Part shown: positions 6,778 through 9,737 of the stretch, one piece after another
How the letters are laid out: each line of letters begins with the position of its first letter
How positions within the stretch are numbered: the first letter of the stretch is position 1
DNA from: a bacterium
Lineage (GTDB): Bacteria > Planctomycetota > UBA11346
Direction: 5' to 3'
Assembly (NCBI GenBank): GCA_020049615.1
Contig: JAIFKN010000265.1
Span: 1 to 9,737 of the forward strand
DNA: 9,737 bases
Position numbers and translations under genes: made by a program
The notes under the pieces: model-generated
Told to the model about the DNA's origin: nothing
Databases searched by the model: none
The model's input: the letters and a program-made list of their open reading frames with translations, nothing else

Positions 6778-9711
6778 ATGCGCTGCATCTTCAGCCTCGC
6801 CTTGCTCGCCACCCTGCTCGGGGCGGGCGAGCCGGTCCATCTCGACCTCGGCCCGGCGCTGAATACCGCCGCGGTCGATGACGGCATCCCCGGCAACGGG
6901 CAGGGCGGGTGGACGGACGAGGGCATCAACGACATGTTCACCTACCCGCCGCCGGCCCCCGGCGTGCAGGAGGTCAACGGCGTGCGTTTCCGTCTCGCCG
7001 ACCCGGCGCAACACGGAGGACGCGCTGCCGCCGTGCTGCGCGGGCACCGCATGCCCGGGGCGCCGGCCTCGCTCGAGATCGCCGGCGGCGGGGCCGTCGG
7101 CCGCTTCGTCTACCTCGTCCTGCATGGCATCTCCAGGCCGGAGGGCCTGGCCAAGGAGGCGGTGGTGGCGACCTGGCGCCTCGACTACGCCGACGGCAGC
7201 AGCGCCAGCGGTGAGCTGCGCAGCGGGCGGGAGGTCCGGCACTGGTGGGCCGGGGCGTGGTGGGACAACAGCGGCGCCGAGGCCTGGCCGGTGCTCATGG
7301 GCCAGAACCCCTACACCGCCAAGTGGGGCAGCTGGATCGGGCTGTGGGCGACGCGCCTGGAGCATCCGCACCCGCAGCGGCCTATCGCCAAGCTGACCCT
7401 CACCTCGCTCGGCACCGTCGCCATCGCGGTGTGGGCCGCGACCGTCGACGAACGCGATTACGCCAGCGTGCTCGGCGAGGGCTTCAAGCTCAGCCGGCCG
7501 CCGGGCGCGCCGGCCGGCTACTTCGACGAGCGGCTCGCGATCGAGAACCGCCAGGTCGGCAATGAGATGCGCCGCCTGGGACTGACCCGCGGGGTGCGGT
7601 CGCTGGAGGTGATCCGGCCGGATCTGCTGGCCGTGACCATCGACGCGGCGGTGTCCGATGGTCCCGGTCCCGGCGCCGCCGCGGCAGCGGCCCTGCAGAC
7701 GCCCGAGCGCTTCGCCGTGACGGGCCGTGAGCCGCTGCGCGTCGAACGCGTCGGCCGCCAGTCCATCCTGCACGAGACCGCCGACGCCGGGATCTTCCCC
7801 AGCAACCACATCCACTGGCACACCTACTTCCTGCGCCTGTCGCGAGCGCTGGCGCCGGGTGAGACCGCCCGCGTCGCGGTAGCCGGGCTGCCCCAGGGCT
7901 GCGTCGCCAGCAGCGAGGTCGTCTTCGACCCCGCCGCCACGATCTCGCCGGCGATCAAGGTCAACCAGGGCGCCTACGCGCCGGGCCGCCGCCGCTTCGC
8001 CTATATCGGCTGGTGGGCCGGCGATCTCGGCCAGGTCGATTTCGCCGACTGCACCGCCTACGAGGTGGTGTCCGAGGCCGACCGCAGCGTCGTCCTGGCC
8101 GGGGCGGTCGCCGCCCGCCGCGCCACCGAGCAGAGCAAGCGTCCGCCGGCTCCTGATGGGCACGACCCGATCAGCGGCGAACTGGTGCGCGAGATCGAGC
8201 TGTCGGCGCTGCCGCCCGGGCGCTACCACCTGCGCGTGCCGGGCCTCGGCCGGTCCTGGCCGTTCGCCGTCGGTGGCGAGGCCCAGCGCGGCCTGGCGCT
8301 GACCCTGCTGCGCGGCCTGTTGCACCAGCGCTGCGGCTGCGAGCTGACCCCGGCCATCACCGCCTATCCCCGGCCGGCCTGCCATGTGGCGGTCTACGAA
8401 CACGGGCATCTTGTCGGCGGACTGATGGAACACCGGGTCGACGGCGTCCTGACCGTGGCCAACCCGCCCCTGCGGCCCGACGAACCGATCCGCCGCTTCC
8501 ACGGCGGCTACCACGATGCCGCCGACTTCGACCTCTTCGCCGGCCATCTCCAGGGCGCCGCCCGCCTGCTCGACGCCTACGAGGCCGCGCCGGCGGCGTG
8601 GGCCGCCGACGACCTCGGCCTGCCCGAGAGCGGCAACGGCGTGCCCGACCTGCTCGACGAGGTGCTGTGGGGGATCAGCTTCTATGCCGCCCATCAGCAG
8701 GCGGACGGCGGCATCCCGGCCGGGCGCGGCAACGACGAGGACTACCAGCGCAAGGAGTGGCAGCACGAGGGCGCGCCGCAGCATGGCGCGAATCCGCCCT
8801 TCGGCGTGTTCCCGCCGACGCGCTCCTCCACCGCCACCTTCGCCGCCGCGGCGGCGCAGCTGGCGCGGGCGCTCGCCCCGCACGACGCCAAGCGGGCGGC
8901 AGACCTGCTCGCCCAGGCCGAACGGGCCTGGGTCTGGGCCGCAGCCGACACCACCGACGCCTACCGCAACGCGGGCGTGGCCTACGCCGCGCTCAGCTGG
9001 CCGCGGACCCTGTTCTGGGCCGCCGCCGAGCTGTGGGAGGGCACCGGTGCCGAGCGCTACCGCCGCCATCTCGAGGAGCACCGCGAGGATCCGCAGATCT
9101 GGCGCAGCACCTGGAAGGATGCCGCCATCATCCCGCTGCTGCACTGGAGCGTGGCGAAGGTCCAGCGCCCGGGCCTGCCGGCCGGCATGCAGGATGCGGC
9201 CAAGGCCGCCATCCTTGCCGCCGCCAGCGGGGCGCGGAATTCCATCGAACGCCCGTCCTACCGCCTCAGCGCACGCCCCGACGGGGCTGGCGGCTGGGGC
9301 TCATTGGCCGGCGGCGCCGAACCGGGCACCCTCCTGCTGCTGGCCTGGCGGCTGACCGGCGACGCGGCGTGGCTGGATGCGGCCTCGTTGGGCGCCGACT
9401 ACCAGCTCGGCTGCAACCCGCTCGGCCGCAGCTTCATCAGCAGGATCGGCGCGCACCCGCCGGAGCGTCCGCAGTTGCGGCCGTGGCTCTACGACGCCGA
9501 CCGCCGGCCGTCGCCAGGCGTGCCCATCTACGGCCCGGGCGGCGGACCCAAGGCCATGCGCGACCCGTATCCGGCGGAGGTCCCGCCGTGGCGCTGCTAC
9601 CAGGACAACGCCTCGTCCTCGACCATCCACAGCGAGTTCGACGTCGTGCGCCAGCAGGGCATGGCCGCGTTCTACGCCATGCTGTGGGGCGCCGCCGCCG
9701 GCGGGAAATGA
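6778..9711 (+). CDS. secreted GH9 family glycoside hydrolase with large N-terminal accessory region
   Basis: A 977-residue protein. Residues 1-17 (MRCIFSLALLATLLGAG) look like a short signal peptide. Residues about 18-225 start VHLDLGPALNTAAVDDG, with GGWTDEGINDMF (43-54) and VNGVRFRLADP (67-76), a beta-rich accessory domain pattern I know from PVC glycosidases and possibly carbohydrate binding. Residues 226-385 are a second accessory stretch I do not recognise. SPAIKVNQGAYAPGRRRFAYIG (390-411) opens the Ig-like domain, which runs to about 498. The GH9 barrel then shows GGYHDAADFD (576-585) with the catalytic pair Asp580/Asp583, LPESGNGVPDLLDEVLWGI (615-633), LGCNPLGRSF (877-886), GPGGGP (919-924), and Glu953 in IHSEFDV as probable general acid. 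Like the neighbouring minus-strand enzyme it has EF after the position where most GH9 enzymes have Asn-Glu. It shares a promoter region with that divergent GH9 gene. Extracytoplasmic; beta-glucan-like substrate inferred from family only. Confidence 0.9.
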   Translation: MRCIFSLALLATLLGAGEPVHLDLGPALNTAAVDDGIPGNGQGGWTDEGINDMFTYPPPAPGVQEVNGVRFRLADPAQHGGRAAAVLRGHRMPGAPASLEIAGGGAVGRFVYLVLHGISRPEGLAKEAVVATWRLDYADGSSASGELRSGREVRHWWAGAWWDNSGAEAWPVLMGQNPYTAKWGSWIGLWATRLEHPHPQRPIAKLTLTSLGTVAIAVWAATVDERDYASVLGEGFKLSRPPGAPAGYFDERLAIENRQVGNEMRRLGLTRGVRSLEVIRPDLLAVTIDAAVSDGPGPGAAAAAALQTPERFAVTGREPLRVERVGRQSILHETADAGIFPSNHIHWHTYFLRLSRALAPGETARVAVAGLPQGCVASSEVVFDPAATISPAIKVNQGAYAPGRRRFAYIGWWAGDLGQVDFADCTAYEVVSEADRSVVLAGAVAARRATEQSKRPPAPDGHDPISGELVREIELSALPPGRYHLRVPGLGRSWPFAVGGEAQRGLALTLLRGLLHQRCGCELTPAITAYPRPACHVAVYEHGHLVGGLMEHRVDGVLTVANPPLRPDEPIRRFHGGYHDAADFDLFAGHLQGAARLLDAYEAAPAAWAADDLGLPESGNGVPDLLDEVLWGISFYAAHQQADGGIPAGRGNDEDYQRKEWQHEGAPQHGANPPFGVFPPTRSSTATFAAAAAQLARALAPHDAKRAADLLAQAERAWVWAAADTTDAYRNAGVAYAALSWPRTLFWAAAELWEGTGAERYRRHLEEHREDPQIWRSTWKDAAIIPLLHWSVAKVQRPGLPAGMQDAAKAAILAAASGARNSIERPSYRLSARPDGAGGWGSLAGGAEPGTLLLLAWRLTGDAAWLDAASLGADYQLGCNPLGRSFISRIGAHPPERPQLRPWLYDADRRPSPGVPIYGPGGGPKAMRDPYPAEVPPWRCYQDNASSSTIHSEFDVVRQQGMAAFYAMLWGAAAGGK

Positions 9712-9737
9712 GGAGCTGGCAGGCTGCGTTTTCCGCA

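Noticed and set aside
6748..9144. 798-codon minus-strand open frame opposite the plus-strand GH9 gene
   Set aside because: Same reason; composition is low complexity and the plus-strand frame has GH9 catalytic motifs, a signal peptide and a ribosome binding site.
9236..9243. GGAATTCC inside the plus-strand GH9 gene as an operator
   Set aside because: Only 8 symmetric bases, internal to coding sequence, and lacking the TGM...KCA flanks.
9700..9736. Partial inverted match GCGGGAAA ... TTTTCCGC at the right edge as a terminator
   Set aside because: One arm lies in the last codons of the GH9 gene, pairing needs a bulge, the loop is long, and the window ends before any downstream sequence can be judged.

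Overview
The window is strongly GC-rich coding DNA with five genes: three glycoside hydrolase family 9 (GH9) enzymes, one GH42-like clan GH-A glycosidase, and one type II-secretion/type IV-pilus-like pseudopilin of the H-X9-DG class. This mix, with no SusC/SusD-like pair in view, suggests a polysaccharide-degrading bacterium of the PVC group (Lentisphaerota, Planctomycetota or Verrucomicrobiota) or possibly Armatimonadota. The phylum cannot be fixed from this stretch. No RNA gene, insertion sequence, integrase or CRISPR array was seen.

Layout: the 3' part of a GH9 gene (1-788, +) ends back to back with a leaderless-protein GH42-like glycosidase (789-2993, -). That gene diverges from a pseudopilin (3129-3929, +). 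The pseudopilin converges, across 91 bp holding a strong hairpin and a 16-bp palindrome, on a secreted GH9 enzyme with a long N-terminal extension (4021-6642, -). This last gene diverges from a second secreted GH9 enzyme with a different, roughly 390-residue N-terminal region (6778-9711, +). The final 26 bp run off the window. Coding density is very high and there is no gene-free stretch over 140 bp.

The most interesting signal is in the two divergent intergenic regions. With the starts chosen here each is exactly 135 bp, and near its middle each carries a perfect 14-bp palindrome on a GAATTC centre: TGCTGAATTCAGCA at 3049-3062 and TGATGAATTCATCA at 6694-6707. The two differ only at one symmetric pair of positions. 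This looks like a shared operator for one unseen transcription factor controlling at least four genes: two GH9 enzymes, the intracellular-type glycosidase and the pseudopilin. The centre lies about 46-49 bp from the best -10-like hexamer in all four directions, which would place it near -60, a classical activator position. In both pairs the plus-strand gene has a good Shine-Dalgarno sequence and the minus-strand gene has none.

Inferred working model: secreted GH9 enzymes cut a beta-linked glucan or similar plant or algal polysaccharide outside the cytoplasm. The GH42-like enzyme, which has no export signal, would trim imported oligosaccharides. The pseudopilin may be part of a surface or secretion apparatus induced with the enzymes. 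Substrates cannot be assigned from sequence alone.
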